In this document: positions 1-8,750 of the stretch, in pieces
How the letters are laid out: every line of letters starts with the position of its first letter
Numbering within the stretch: position 1 is the first letter of the stretch
Assembly: GCA_001801025.1 (NCBI GenBank)
Contig: MGWO01000002.1
Span: forward strand, 62,001-126,000
Length of the DNA stretch: 64,000 bases
Direction of reading: 5' to 3'
Source of the DNA: Gallionellales bacterium GWA2_54_124
GTDB lineage: Bacteria; Pseudomonadota; Gammaproteobacteria; Burkholderiales; Gallionellaceae
The notes under the pieces: generated by a model
What the model was told of the DNA's origin: nothing
Databases searched by the model: none
What the model saw: the letters and a program-made list of their open reading frames with translations, nothing else
Program-made: the position numbers and the translations under genes

Positions 1-255
1 GATGCTGAGATGCCACCTTACCGCATTCTCGGTGCTTGCAATCCCCCGCTGGCTCATCGTGCATTGCAGGCTGAGCCGTCTATCGGTCTACTGCTCCCCT
101 GTAACGTGGTCGTGCGCCAGGATGAGGAAGGCTCGGTGCATGTGGAATTCATGGATCCAGCTGCCGTACTGGATTTGGTAAACAAACCTGAGATTAGCCT
201 GCTGGCGATTGAGGTGCGTCAGCGGTTGGAACGAGTATTGGCCGCCCTGCCGTAG
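1..255 (+). CDS. DUF302 domain protein, C-terminal part (5' end outside window)
   Basis: The reading frame is open from base 1 and ends at a TAG at 253-255, so only the last 84 or so codons are present. The residues ILGACNPPLAHRAL followed by GLLLPCNVVVR are the conserved end of the DUF302 family, small proteins of unknown biochemical role often found beside metal-handling and sulfur-related genes. The internal ATG at base 10 is inside the conserved domain and is unlikely to be the true start. The family call is firm; the function is unknown. Confidence 0.8.
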   Translation, partial: DAEMPPYRILGACNPPLAHRALQAEPSIGLLLPCNVVVRQDEEGSVHVEFMDPAAVLDLVNKPEISLLAIEVRQRLERVLAALP

Positions 256-413
256 TCTTTAGGAATGCGCCTGTGTCCAGCGCTGGTGCTGGATAGGTCG
301 GCATCAGCCAGCTCAAAAATGATGCTTGACAACTGGAAATAAAGAACTTTGCAGTTTTTTCAAACCCGTAGGGCAGGGAGATTCAGGCAATGAAACATTT
401 GACGAGGGAATTT

Positions 414-845
414 TCAGCTTTGTATTTTATTGGGGCATTTTGGCTTGTTACAGTCTGCGTAGATATAGAGAGAGTGGTCGTGAATGGTAAATCCGCGATC
501 GGTGGCGGCTTTTTTCTGGCGTGCCTCAATAGTTGCGTCGTAAAACTCTTCGACATGGCCGCATTGCATACACACGATGTGATCATGGTGTTCGCCCTGA
601 TTAAGTTCGAACACCGATTTGCCGCCCTCGAAATGGTGCCGCATCAGCAGACCAGCCTGCTCGAACTGGGTGAGCACGCGATAAATGGTCGCTAGGCCGA
701 CATCGTCACCGCTGGCGAGCAGCAGCTTGTATACCTCCTCCGCGCTCAGATGGCGTTGCTTGCTAGCTTCGAACAGGCTCAACACCTTGAGCCGTGGCAA
801 GGTGGATTTTAGACCGACAGTTTTTAGGTGATCAGGTTGGTGCAT
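414..845 (-). CDS. fur: Ferric uptake regulator Fur
   Basis: 143 aa, normal Fur length. The N-terminal winged helix contains SAEEVYKLLL and the recognition region LATIYRVLTQFEQAGL. The C-terminal metal-binding and dimer domain has HHDHIVCMQCGHVEEF, giving the His cluster and first CxxC, and a second Cys pair near the end (CNKPKC). Known Fur proteins repress iron-uptake genes when loaded with Fe2+. It is transcribed away from the cupredoxin/FTR1 iron-uptake pair, and the intergenic region holds a Fur-box-like palindrome, so it probably controls both directions. A Zur or PerR relative cannot be excluded from sequence alone, but the iron context favours Fur. Confidence 0.92.
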   Translation of the reverse strand: MHQPDHLKTVGLKSTLPRLKVLSLFEASKQRHLSAEEVYKLLLASGDDVGLATIYRVLTQFEQAGLLMRHHFEGGKSVFELNQGEHHDHIVCMQCGHVEEFYDATIEARQKKAATDRGFTIHDHSLYIYADCNKPKCPNKIQS

Positions 846-899
846 ATCAAGACCTTTTAGATTTCTGAGTCATCATGTCAGGAAATACTTGTAATTGCA

Positions 900-920
900 A
901 ATAAGAATGATTATCATTCA
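900..920. promoter_or_regulatory. Fur box between fur and the iron-uptake pair
   Basis: The core AATGATTATCATT (906-918) is an almost perfect palindrome, differing only at the centre, and matches the GATAATGATAATCATTATC-type Fur consensus well. It lies 26 bp before the cupredoxin start codon and 55 bp before the divergent fur start, in position to cover one or both promoters. Iron-dependent repression is inferred. Confidence 0.75.
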
Positions 921-945
921 TGGCCAGTTAACTACGGGGTTCGCC

Positions 946-1263
946 ATGAAACGTCTTTCACTTATTTTCCTGCTACTACCATTCGCTGCCTATGCAGCCG
1001 ATGCCGACTATACGCTGATCATCAAGGATCACAGCTTCCAGCCGTCTGAGTTAACCATCCCGTCAGGCAAGAAAATCAAGCTCTTGGTTGAGAATCAGGA
1101 TGCCACCCCCGAGGAATTCGACAGCCACGATCTAAACCGGGAAAAAGTGATTGCCGGACGCGGCGCCGCGACGATTTACATCGGCCCACTTACGCCCGGA
1201 CGCTACGCCTTCACCGGCGAATTTCACGCAGCAACCGCCCAAGGTTCAATCGTCGCAAAATAG
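946..1263 (+). CDS. Periplasmic cupredoxin-domain protein of an FTR1-type iron uptake system
   Basis: 105 aa from ATG 946. The start is chosen because the following residues form a clear signal peptide (MKRLSLIFLLLPFAAYA, then ADADY). The mature protein is a small beta-rich EfeO/P19-like cupredoxin domain with HSFQPSELTIPSGKKIKLLVEN and ending near FHAATAQGSIVAK. It sits 9 bp upstream of an FTR1 permease. In related EfeUOB and FtrABCD systems a periplasmic cupredoxin delivers or oxidises Fe2+ for the permease, which is inferred here. Canonical copper ligands are not obvious, so it may bind iron or copper atypically. Likely Fur-regulated through the box just upstream. Confidence 0.75.
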   Translation: MKRLSLIFLLLPFAAYAADADYTLIIKDHSFQPSELTIPSGKKIKLLVENQDATPEEFDSHDLNREKVIAGRGAATIYIGPLTPGRYAFTGEFHAATAQGSIVAK

Positions 1264-1272
1264 GAAAATATC

Positions 1273-2097
1273 ATGTTCGCAACTGCCATCATTGTTTTCC
1301 GGGAAGTATTGGAAGCTTCCATCATCATCGGGATTCTCACTGCCGCGACGCGCAGCATTCACGGCAGCAAACGCTGGTTGGCCGCTGGACTGGTGGCTGG
1401 ATTAGTGGGTTCGGGATTGGTCGCCGCTTCAACCGACGTGATCGGATCGCTGGCCAGCGGCATCGGTCAAGAAATTTTCAACACCATCGTACTCGGCATC
1501 GCGGTGCTGATGCTGGCATGGCACAACATTTGGATGGCGTCTCACGGTGCTGCGCTGGCGGCCAACGCTCGTTTAGTGGGTAGTGCCATTCGTGACGGAA
1601 ACAGCGAGTGTTCGGTGCTATTTGTTATCGTCGGGCTGGCTGTACTCAGAGAAGGTTCAGAAACTGTGCTGTTTCTTTATGGCATCGCAACATCTGGTGA
1701 GGGCGGACAGTCTTCAATGCTGCTCGGCGGCATGGTTGGCATGCTGCTCGGTATTGTGGTTGGTTACACAATATTTGCCGGGCTGCTGCGCGTGCCGATG
1801 CGCTGGTTCTTTGCTGCTACTGGCATATTGGTGTTGCTATTAGCAGCAGGCATGGCCTCGCAGGCTGCGCATTTCCTGATTCAAGCCGATTTGTTGCCCA
1901 GCCTCGCCTCGCCGCTATGGGACACGTCTGCGCTACTGCCGGAAAGTGGACTAACCGGCATATTACTGCACAGTCTGATTGGCTATGACTCACGTCCGGC
2001 AGGAATGCAGATCATTTTTTACCTTACTGCACTGATTGTCATTTTCATCGGTATGAAATGGGCTGCTCGTTCGCAGCCAACCACGGTACGAAAATAA
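1273..2097 (+). CDS. FTR1 family high-affinity iron permease
   Basis: 274 aa inner-membrane protein of about seven hydrophobic segments. Two REXXE motifs, the signature of FTR1/EfeU permeases, are visible: REVLE at residues 10-14 and REGSE at 126-130. The Glu residues of these motifs bind iron during transport in studied homologues. It follows the cupredoxin gene closely, forming a two-gene iron-uptake operon behind a Fur box. The third gene expected in longer FTR1 clusters is absent; what follows is a frameshifted remnant. Confidence 0.9.
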   Translation: MFATAIIVFREVLEASIIIGILTAATRSIHGSKRWLAAGLVAGLVGSGLVAASTDVIGSLASGIGQEIFNTIVLGIAVLMLAWHNIWMASHGAALAANARLVGSAIRDGNSECSVLFVIVGLAVLREGSETVLFLYGIATSGEGGQSSMLLGGMVGMLLGIVVGYTIFAGLLRVPMRWFFAATGILVLLLAAGMASQAAHFLIQADLLPSLASPLWDTSALLPESGLTGILLHSLIGYDSRPAGMQIIFYLTALIVIFIGMKWAARSQPTTVRK

Positions 2098-2102
2098 TCA
2101 TC

Positions 2103-2684
2103 GTGAAAAATTCTTTCGCGTTTTCGTTTGCTAATTTATTTTCTCTGGGCATCCTGCTATGCGGAATTGTTGGAGCGCAGGATGCTTTTGCCGGTGCTGC
2201 GGATTATGTCTATACCCCGCAGTCGAATATGGTGAGCGGGAAATTGATATCAAGTACGGCACAGCCTCGTCACAAGCCGGAAATCCCGCAAAAGTTGCCA
2301 GCATCGGATTAGGTTTCGGCGCAAAGGAATATTGGTTCACAGAGATATATTTAAAACAGGTTCGTAGCGGAAACACAGAGGTCACGCTGGCTGAATGGGA
2401 GAACAAGTTCCAGCTCACCGAGACTGGTAATATCCGCTTGATCTTGGCTTTGTCATCGAAACGGAAGCCCCGTTAAGAGGCGATGCGCCGTGGGAGCTCA
2501 GGCTGGGGTCATTGCTTCAGACAGACCCCGGCAAGCTCCAGATGAATGGCAATTTGCTTTTTGAACGCGCATTTGAAAAGACCGATAAAAGTGGTGTGCC
2601 ATACGGCACCAATTTGACCTATCAGTGACAAGCAAGACAGCGCCCAATCACACCTTCAGGATGCAGATTGAGTACGAGTTCTAA
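2103..2684 (+). pseudogene. Frameshifted remnant of a secreted protein of unknown function
   Basis: A GTG at 2103 opens a convincing signal peptide (NSFAFSFANLFSLGILLCGIV, ending near AFAGAADYVYTP). That frame stops at 2312, while protein-like sequence continues in another frame (about 2215-2430: VEYGEREIDIKYG, FGAKEYWFTEIYLKQ) and then a third (about 2430-2630: LGFVIETEAPLRGDAPWELRLG, GNLLFERAF). The last bases before 2684 read MQIEYEF, a typical beta-strand ending with a C-terminal aromatic residue as in outer-membrane proteins. At least two frameshifts and an internal stop make a functional product unlikely unless the assembly has errors here. It may once have been an outer-membrane partner of the iron or metal genes around it. 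Confidence 0.7.
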
Positions 2685-2736
2685 AGAAACTCAGAATTTT
2701 TCAAGCCACAGAAACCTAGTGAAGCCAAGGTAGATC

Positions 2737-4908
2737 ATGAAACACTCAATGTTCAATATTCGTAACATGGACTGTCCAACTGAGGAGGCGTTGATCCGCA
2801 AGCGTCTCGGGGCTGTGACGGGCATAAGCGAACTCACCTTCAATCTCATGGATCGTCGCCTTGGCGTTGAACACACGCTGGCCGATGAGCAAACTATCCT
2901 TGATGCCTTGCGTGAAATAGGCATGAATGCGGTTCCTGTAACGGAGGCGGATACCGGTTCAAAATCTGAAGCCGCTACGCACGTCGTATCTCGCCGGACT
3001 TGGATTTTCATGACAGTGTCCGGTATTACCGCCATCACCTCGGAAATCATCGTATGGAGCGGTGCTGACGAGCAGTCATTGGCTGTGATCGCTCTGGCCT
3101 TGTTGTCCATTGTGACCGGCGGTCTTGGCACCCTGAAAAAAGGCTGGATCGCCCTCAAAAACTTCACGCTCAACATGAACTTCCTGATGAGCATTGCCAC
3201 GATAGGCGCGATTGCCATCGGGCAGTGGCCGGAAGCGGCGGTGGTAATCTTTCTGTTTGCGTTGTCCGAGTTGATCGAAACGCTTTCACTGGAACGTGCC
3301 AAGCATGCGATTCGCGGTCTCATGGCGATGACGCCCGAAACGGCCATGGTGCGCCTCGACGGTGGCGAATGGGTCGAGAAAGGGGCGGCTGATGTGCAGG
3401 TGGAGCAAATCGTCCGAGTCAGGCCGGGTGAGCGTATTCCGCTGGACGGGGTGGTCACGGCGGGCGGCAGTTCGGTGAATCAGGCACCGATTACCGGGGA
3501 AAGTATTCCTGTGGCGAAGACTGCGGGCGACCCGGTTTTTGCTGGTACGCTGAACGAGCGCGGGGTGCTGGAATTCCGCGTGACGGCAACCAAGGGGCAC
3601 ACCACGCTTGACCGCATTATCCGCTCGGTTCAGGAGGCGCAGGGTCAGCGCGCGCCGACACAACGCTTCGTTGATCAATTTGCGCGTTACTACACGCCTG
3701 CTGTTGTGGCTTTTGCGGTTCTGGTGGCAGTCGTGCCGCCGCTGTTGTTCGGCGCGGCGTTTGAACCCTGGTTTTACAAGGCGCTGGTCATGCTGGTGAT
3801 CGCCTGCCCGTGCGCGTTGGTAATCTCCACCCCGGTCACTGTGGTGAGCGGTTTGGCCGCAGCCGCAAGACAGGGTATTCTGGTTAAGGGCGGCCTGCAT
3901 CTGGAGAATGGCCGCCTGATCAAAATCGTGGCACTGGACAAGACCGGCACGCTCACCCACGGCAGGCCTGTCGTGACCGATGTGATTCCGCTCGTTGATC
4001 AAGCTGTGGACGTTTTGCTCCAACTCGCTGCCAGTGTGGATGCACATTCCGGGCATCCAGTCGCGGCCGCAATCGTGTCGGCCTGGCAGACTTCTGCCGA
4101 TGGGAGTCCGCGTTTGCTGCTGCCGGTTGCTTCATTCGAATCCCTTACTGGTCGCGGCGCGAAAGCGGTAATTGCAGACCAGCTCTATTATGTCGGCAAC
4201 CATCGCCAGGTGGAAGAGCTGGGTATTTGCGGGCCGCATATCGAAGAGGTGCTAAGGCGACTGGAAGAGGAAGGCAAGACAGCCGTGGTGTTGACCACCG
4301 GAAATGCGCCACTGTGCATCATCGGCGTTGCCGATACGTTGCGCGGTCATAGTGTCGAGGCCATCAAACAGCTTCATGCGCTCGGTGTGGCTTCGGTGAT
4401 GCTGACCGGCGACAACCAAACGACAGCTATTGTGATTGCCGCTAAAGTGGGGATTGATGATGCGCGTGGAAATCTGCTGCCCGAGGATAAGCTGGCGGCC
4501 ATTGATGATTTGATCATCCGTTACGGCAAGGTTGGCATGGTGGGCGATGGTATCAATGATGCGCCGGCGCTGGCCAGGGCATCCATCGGTTTTGCCATGG
4601 GTAGCGCCGGAACCGATACCGCCATTGAGACCGCCGACGTAGCCTTGATGGATGATGATTTGCGCAAACTGGCCAGGTTTATCGTGCTGAGCCGTGATAC
4701 TTCCCGTGTCTTACGGCAGAACATCACGCTGGCCATCGGCATCAAGGTCGTGTTCTTTGCCTTGGCACTCGCGGGAAAAGCTACGCTCTGGATGGCGGTT
4801 TTTGCAGATATGGGTGCCAGCCTGATTGTGATATTTAATGGCATGCGCTTGCTCCGTATTAAAGGCGGTATTGAACGCGACCACATAAAATCTGGCCATA
4901 CGAGATGA
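2737..4908 (+). CDS. cadA: Zn2+/Cd2+/Pb2+-exporting P1B-type ATPase (CadA/ZntA-like)
   Basis: 723 aa. An N-terminal heavy-metal-associated domain has the variant motif MDCPTEE (residues 11-17) instead of GMTCxxC, as in many proteobacterial CadA proteins. Then come transmembrane helices, the actuator motif TGES near residue 252, the transport-site CPC at 357-359 followed by ALVISTP, the phosphorylation motif DKTGT at D401, an SGHP motif, and the hinge GDGINDAPA near 604. The last membrane helix has DMGASLIVIFNGMRLL, whose Asp is typical of the Zn/Cd/Pb subgroup (P1B-2). It would pump divalent metals to the periplasm. No MerR or ArsR regulator is adjacent, so regulation is not visible. Confidence 0.93.
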   Translation: MKHSMFNIRNMDCPTEEALIRKRLGAVTGISELTFNLMDRRLGVEHTLADEQTILDALREIGMNAVPVTEADTGSKSEAATHVVSRRTWIFMTVSGITAITSEIIVWSGADEQSLAVIALALLSIVTGGLGTLKKGWIALKNFTLNMNFLMSIATIGAIAIGQWPEAAVVIFLFALSELIETLSLERAKHAIRGLMAMTPETAMVRLDGGEWVEKGAADVQVEQIVRVRPGERIPLDGVVTAGGSSVNQAPITGESIPVAKTAGDPVFAGTLNERGVLEFRVTATKGHTTLDRIIRSVQEAQGQRAPTQRFVDQFARYYTPAVVAFAVLVAVVPPLLFGAAFEPWFYKALVMLVIACPCALVISTPVTVVSGLAAAARQGILVKGGLHLENGRLIKIVALDKTGTLTHGRPVVTDVIPLVDQAVDVLLQLAASVDAHSGHPVAAAIVSAWQTSADGSPRLLLPVASFESLTGRGAKAVIADQLYYVGNHRQVEELGICGPHIEEVLRRLEEEGKTAVVLTTGNAPLCIIGVADTLRGHSVEAIKQLHALGVASVMLTGDNQTTAIVIAAKVGIDDARGNLLPEDKLAAIDDLIIRYGKVGMVGDGINDAPALARASIGFAMGSAGTDTAIETADVALMDDDLRKLARFIVLSRDTSRVLRQNITLAIGIKVVFFALALAGKATLWMAVFADMGASLIVIFNGMRLLRIKGGIERDHIKSGHTR

Positions 4909-5082
4909 ATATTTGGTACGGCATCCGAATCACGGCAACCAAGAGGCTGGTTATCAAGGCAGCGAAACTGTATGGAATTTCAGGCATCAATTCTTACTCA
5001 TGAGCCCGCTATATGTCTGATTGAACATAATTATCTTCGCCAACCCATGTGCTAAACGTTACATTGTTTGAAAGCGGAAAAG

Positions 5083-6132
5083 ATGAACTGGAAAGAAGCA
5101 GTTTGCCAACCGGGCATACCCGCAGCAATAGGGGCAGCTTTGTTATTTGGCACGGGAACACCTTTAGCGAAGTGGCTGCTTGAGTCTGTCGATCCGTGGC
5201 TGTTGGCGGGATTGCTCTATTCGGGTTCAGGTATTGGTCTGCTACTGTATCGTCGTCTGAGCCACGCGCCTGCCGTACAGCTTCCACGCAGGGAAATAGC
5301 CTGGTTTGCCGGAGCAATTCTGGCGGGCGGTATCGTCGGGCCTGTGCTGCTGATGATCGGCCTGTCCGGCATGCAAGCATCTGCCGCCTCTCTCTTGCTG
5401 AATGCTGAAAGTGTATTTACCGCGCTACTGGCATGGTTCGTTTTCAGAGAAAACTTTGATAGGCGCATCGCGTTAGGCATGCTTGCTATTGTGGCTGGTG
5501 CGGTGGTGTTAAGCTGGTCAGGAGACGCACATTCAGCCGGGTTATGGCCGATGTTGGCAATTCTGGGCGCATGCCTGGCATGGGGAATAGACAACAACCT
5601 GACCCGTAAAGTATCGCTCACCGATGCTACATGGATCGCTTCGGTAAAAGGTTTGGTGTCGGGAGGGGTCAACCTGACGTTGGCCTTATGGTTGGGTGCT
5701 TCAATACCGGCACTCCCGCAACTGGCAGGCGCAATGCTGGTTGGCTTGCTGGCTTATGGCGTAAGTTTGACACTGTTCGTAGTGGGACTGCGCCATCTTG
5801 GCACGGCTCGCACGGGTGCCTATTTTTCAATTGCGCCGTTCTTCGGTGCTTTGCTTGCTGTGCTGATGGGTGAGCCGGTCACGTCATCACTGCTGTTGGC
5901 CGGGGCACTTATGGCGCTAGGTACTTGGCTGCATCTGACCGAGCACCATGAACACCGGCATATACATGCGGAGTTGATGCATGACCATGATCATGCTCAC
6001 GACGAACATCACCAGCATGAGCACGATTTCCAAACAACACCGGGTAGCCAACATCGCCATTTGCATCATCATGAACCACTGACACATGCTCATCGACATT
6101 TTCCGGATGCACATCATCAGCATAAGCATTAG
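5083..6132 (+). CDS. DMT/EamA family permease with histidine-rich C-terminal tail
   Basis: About 349 aa from ATG 5083, preceded by GGAAAAG. Two EamA repeats make ten predicted membrane segments, with the usual N-terminal start IGAALLFGTGTPLAKWLL and repeat two beginning after GLWPMLAILGACLAWG. The last 60 or so residues are not part of the fold: they are extremely rich in His with Asp/Glu (HHEHRHIH, HDHDHAHDEHHQHEH, HRHLHHHE). Such tails usually bind Zn, Ni or Co. Next to cadA, this suggests a metal-related transporter or metal buffering, but the substrate is unknown. Confidence 0.85.
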   Translation: MNWKEAVCQPGIPAAIGAALLFGTGTPLAKWLLESVDPWLLAGLLYSGSGIGLLLYRRLSHAPAVQLPRREIAWFAGAILAGGIVGPVLLMIGLSGMQASAASLLLNAESVFTALLAWFVFRENFDRRIALGMLAIVAGAVVLSWSGDAHSAGLWPMLAILGACLAWGIDNNLTRKVSLTDATWIASVKGLVSGGVNLTLALWLGASIPALPQLAGAMLVGLLAYGVSLTLFVVGLRHLGTARTGAYFSIAPFFGALLAVLMGEPVTSSLLLAGALMALGTWLHLTEHHEHRHIHAELMHDHDHAHDEHHQHEHDFQTTPGSQHRHLHHHEPLTHAHRHFPDAHHQHKH

Positions 6133-6712
6133 AAATGCTTCCGGTATCTATAGAATGCAGGATTGGACCAAGTGCTGAGTTTTTAGGAGAGCAGGTATGG
6201 ATACCACTACTGTGAACGGACGCTCTCATTTCGCGCTAATCTAGCCGATTTGTCACAGAACGCTTTGTCTCGAAACCGGATGGATGACAACCACCGTGCA
6301 ATTCGACCGCTATACGTTCAACAGCAGTCGTTCGCACTGCGACATTCCGGATGGAGGTTTGCATTTAGATCGGTAATTACAGCGTGTTTGGCATCGTAAT
6401 GACTGGCAAATTTAGTTGAAATATGCCGCGCGTCTAGGAATTCAACGAAGTAACGCAAAAAACCTTCACGCTCTGTAGTACGTCTCCAGCATGTCTGGGA
6501 ATTTCAGTCGCACCGCTCAAAAATCTCAGCACGTCTGTGGCACATCCATAAATTCAGCAAGCACCGCGAAAACCCCCTACACGTTCTGTGGCACGTCCAG
6601 GAATTGTCAAACATCTAAAATATAACCTGCAAATTAGACGAGTAGTTCGCAGATTTTTCTTGCAAACAAAACTAGACTTTGTAGCACATCTAATCAACCA
6701 CCATGGAAATTC
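6133..6712. other. 580-bp non-coding region upstream of repA
   Basis: I find no convincing gene here. The first 300 bases show no recognisable structure. The second half carries the 11-bp iteron family described separately and recurring GTCY-x-GGAATT segments (about 6431, 6493 and 6594). It is probably the control and partition-like region of the replicon. Confidence 0.6.
6473..6690 (+). repeat. 11-bp iteron array upstream of repA
   Basis: Copies resembling CTGTGGCACGT lie at 6473-6483 (CTGTAGTACGT), 6535-6545 (CTGTGGCACAT), 6586-6596 (CTGTGGCACGT) and 6679-6689 (TTGTAGCACAT). Most have a weaker copy directly adjacent in 11-bp phase, such as CTCCAGCATGT at 6484-6494 and CTCAGCACGT at 6525-6534. 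Related copies occur upstream of parM and inside traI. An 11-bp phase puts the sites on one face of the helix, as expected for a ribbon-helix-helix protein such as ParR. The binding protein is unknown. Confidence 0.7.
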
Positions 6713-7630
6713 ATGGAAGATCACAGAATTATCAAGGTAAATAGCGGGGCATTCAAACATCTCATTTTTTTGGACATCTGCATCGAGTCATTTCTCAGGG
6801 ACGTGGATTTGTTCTGCACGGATGAGGATATGACGGAAGACGCGAAAGCAGTGTATCGGGAAAAGCGGAAGGAACTTATTGCAAACCTGCCATACCGCAC
6901 CACTTTCGCTTTAACCCCAGGCGATATGAATGCCCGACGAATAGAGTACAAGGGCAAGTTTCTTGAGATTTTCCCAAGCCCCACCGGGCTTCCCACCCTG
7001 CGTGATCTCGACATTCTGCTGTATTGTGAATCGTGGATCGGCAACGCTCCGATCGAAGACAGAGACAATGACATCTACCGTGTGTTTCAGTTTGAAGTGG
7101 AGGATTTTCTTGAATTCTCAGGGCGCAGCATGGGGGGTGATCGAGACGACAGATTGATTCAAGCGCTTGACCGCCTTGCTGGTAGCAAAATTACCACCAA
7201 CACCATTCCTTTTGGACAGAATTACAGCACCTCATTCAGTTACATTCCGAAATATCGATTGGGGCGCGATGCAAACGGGAAAATAAAAACGGTTACGCTC
7301 AAGATAACGTACCGCATTTTTTACCTTATCCAAAATGACATTTTTGACTACTACCATCCAGACTTCTTGCGCCTCTCACCAATACGCAGGGCGATCTACA
7401 TGGTCGCCATGTGCCACAAAGAAGAATTGTTCTCGCCAGTAACATTATCCTTTGCCCAGCTGCATCAAATGACTGGCGCAACGTCGCCACTCAGAAAACT
7501 CAAACAAACCCTACGCGATTTAACAGGCACCCCTATCCCCGGTCACTCGTTTGAGATTAACGAGGCAGACGAAACAGTAACTTTTACCCGGATAAGGGAT
7601 GCCGATGTAGTGGCCGGGTATGTCGGGTAA
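6713..7630 (+). CDS. repA: Plasmid replication initiator protein A (RepA, RPA/PF10134-like)
   Basis: 305 aa, with the order and motifs of the RepA/RPA initiator family of theta-replicating plasmids: FFALTP-like entry to the first winged helix (YRTTFALTPGD), GLPTLRDLDILLYC, the DDRLIQALDRLAGSKI segment, and the second winged helix around FLRLSPIRRAIYMVAM. Such proteins bind iterons and open the origin. Four iteron-like repeats lie directly downstream. Start at ATG 6713; an overlapping ATG at 6703 is in another frame. Its presence says the element replicates, or can replicate, on its own. Confidence 0.85.
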   Translation: MEDHRIIKVNSGAFKHLIFLDICIESFLRDVDLFCTDEDMTEDAKAVYREKRKELIANLPYRTTFALTPGDMNARRIEYKGKFLEIFPSPTGLPTLRDLDILLYCESWIGNAPIEDRDNDIYRVFQFEVEDFLEFSGRSMGGDRDDRLIQALDRLAGSKITTNTIPFGQNYSTSFSYIPKYRLGRDANGKIKTVTLKITYRIFYLIQNDIFDYYHPDFLRLSPIRRAIYMVAMCHKEELFSPVTLSFAQLHQMTGATSPLRKLKQTLRDLTGTPIPGHSFEINEADETVTFTRIRDADVVAGYVG

Positions 7631-7644
7631 AGTGAAAAGCATCG

Positions 7645-7770
7645 TTGCCAAACATTCCGCTCGCCGAATCGCACGTCAAATATTTCACCCGACTGTTGCC
7701 AAACGTTCCTCCTGTAACTATATGATTATATTGAAGCCAAATGTTCCGTTTTTGTCTGCCAACCGTTCCG
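7645..7770 (+). repeat. Four iteron-like repeats downstream of repA (candidate oriV)
   Basis: Direct repeats of the form xxGCCAAACGTTCCG occur at 7645-7659 (TTGCCAAACATTCCG), 7696-7710 (TTGCCAAACGTTCCT), 7734-7748 (AAGCCAAATGTTCCG) and 7756-7770 (CTGCCAACCGTTCCG). All keep GCCAA and TTCC. Spacings are 51, 38 and 22 bp. An AT-rich stretch (TATATGATTATATTG) lies between the second and third. Position and form fit RepA-binding iterons and an origin of replication; this is inference. Confidence 0.7.
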
Positions 7771-7911
7771 ATTGCATGTATTTAGATGGTTTTGCAGGAT
7801 GTGTTTTACCGCGCGAATTCAGTCTGTCCGCGTAGATGTAAAGTTGCGCTGAATCGATAGATTCCGCGCTGGGCAAATTAACGGTGTTTTTCATTTACAG
7901 CGAGGGCGGAT

Positions 7912-8358
7912 TTGACTGCATTTACCGAAATAACCAGCGTTACACCCGCAATCGAGCTTCTGTACGGGCGACTCAGTATACTCGAAGCGCAAGCAACAGA
8001 GATGTGCAGGCAGCACTTTACTTTTGTCATGGCTGGAAACAAAAGCAGAGATTGGGCGCAAAAGAGCGTCTTGTTTGCTCAGGCCAGAATGCGGGATAAC
8101 AGCCTGACGGCGAACTGGTATGAAATCCAATGGTATGGCTCAAAAGCAGCAAAAACCCGCCGCATGACCAAAAAGCTTATCAGGAAACAAAAAAGTGATT
8201 ACGGCTATAACTTGGCGGTGCTATTCAAATTGACCCAGCCGTGGGAGGAAGACATGGTGCGGGAGGTTGAGCAGGCGCTAAGAGACATCCGCAGAGAGGT
8301 GGCCTTCATAAGTAAAGCAATCGGACTTCTCAATCACCTTGTCAAAGAATGCAAATGA
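7912..8358 (+). CDS. Small protein, possible MobI-like mobilisation factor
   Basis: 148 aa, read from a TTG at 7912 preceded by GAGGG at 5-nt spacing. No signal peptide; the protein is basic and helical, with LTANWYEIQWYGSKAAK in the middle and a long C-terminal helix (EEDMVREVEQALRDIRREV). Length, the WYxxxW segment and position before traD resemble MobI, which in SXT and IncC elements acts with TraI at oriT. I recall this from general family knowledge only. It overlaps the next gene by 4 bp, so the two are translationally coupled. If it is MobI, oriT may lie close by. Confidence 0.45.
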   Translation: MTAFTEITSVTPAIELLYGRLSILEAQATEMCRQHFTFVMAGNKSRDWAQKSVLFAQARMRDNSLTANWYEIQWYGSKAAKTRRMTKKLIRKQKSDYGYNLAVLFKLTQPWEEDMVREVEQALRDIRREVAFISKAIGLLNHLVKECK

Positions 8359-8747
8359 ACGAATTCAAAACATTGGTGGGCACCTTGGCAGTGCAGTCAT
8401 TCCGCTACAACACTTTTCGCGGTAAATGGACGGATATGCCGGAAGCGACTGGGCTATGCCTCACCTTGAGCATCCTGTCGTTTTCAATCTGCACCCTTGC
8501 AATCTACGTTGAGTACAACATCGAAATGGCGTTTGCGATTCCTGTGGTATGGCTATCGGCGGTCTGGTTGTTTGCAGCCGAGGAGGGTTCATGGCAAATC
8601 AACAAGCGACTTTTATCGGCCCTGTCTCTGCTTGCTATTCCAATGGGGCTTCTCCTGGTGATGTTCGGTAGCGGTCACGAATTCCTCGAAGTGACAATGG
8701 GGATGTATATGTCGGCAGCCATGTTAACGCTCAAAGCGAGAGCGTAA
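8355..8747 (+). CDS. Small inner-membrane protein of the transfer operon
   Basis: 130 aa from ATG 8355, which overlaps the preceding stop as ATGA (another in-frame ATG lies two codons upstream). Four hydrophobic segments are evident: LCLTLSILSFSICTLAIYV, FAIPVVWLSAVWLF, LLSALSLLAIPMGLLLVMF and a last one near MGMYMSAAMLTL. No family recognised. It ends 3 bp before traD, so it is probably a transfer-operon accessory membrane protein. Confidence 0.6.
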   Translation: MNEFKTLVGTLAVQSFRYNTFRGKWTDMPEATGLCLTLSILSFSICTLAIYVEYNIEMAFAIPVVWLSAVWLFAAEEGSWQINKRLLSALSLLAIPMGLLLVMFGSGHEFLEVTMGMYMSAAMLTLKARA

Positions 8748-8750
8748 TCA

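Noticed and set aside
2691..3458. A 255-codon open frame on the minus strand inside the CadA gene
   Set aside because: It is antisense to conserved ATPase codons, has no family features, and is explained by codon bias of the true gene.
3286..4056. A second long minus-strand open frame inside the CadA gene
   Set aside because: Arg/His-rich translation typical of a shadow of a GC-rich gene; no ribosome site.
7620..7835. A 71-codon plus-strand frame after repA
   Set aside because: It runs through the iteron repeats, starts inside repA and has no ribosome site or family.
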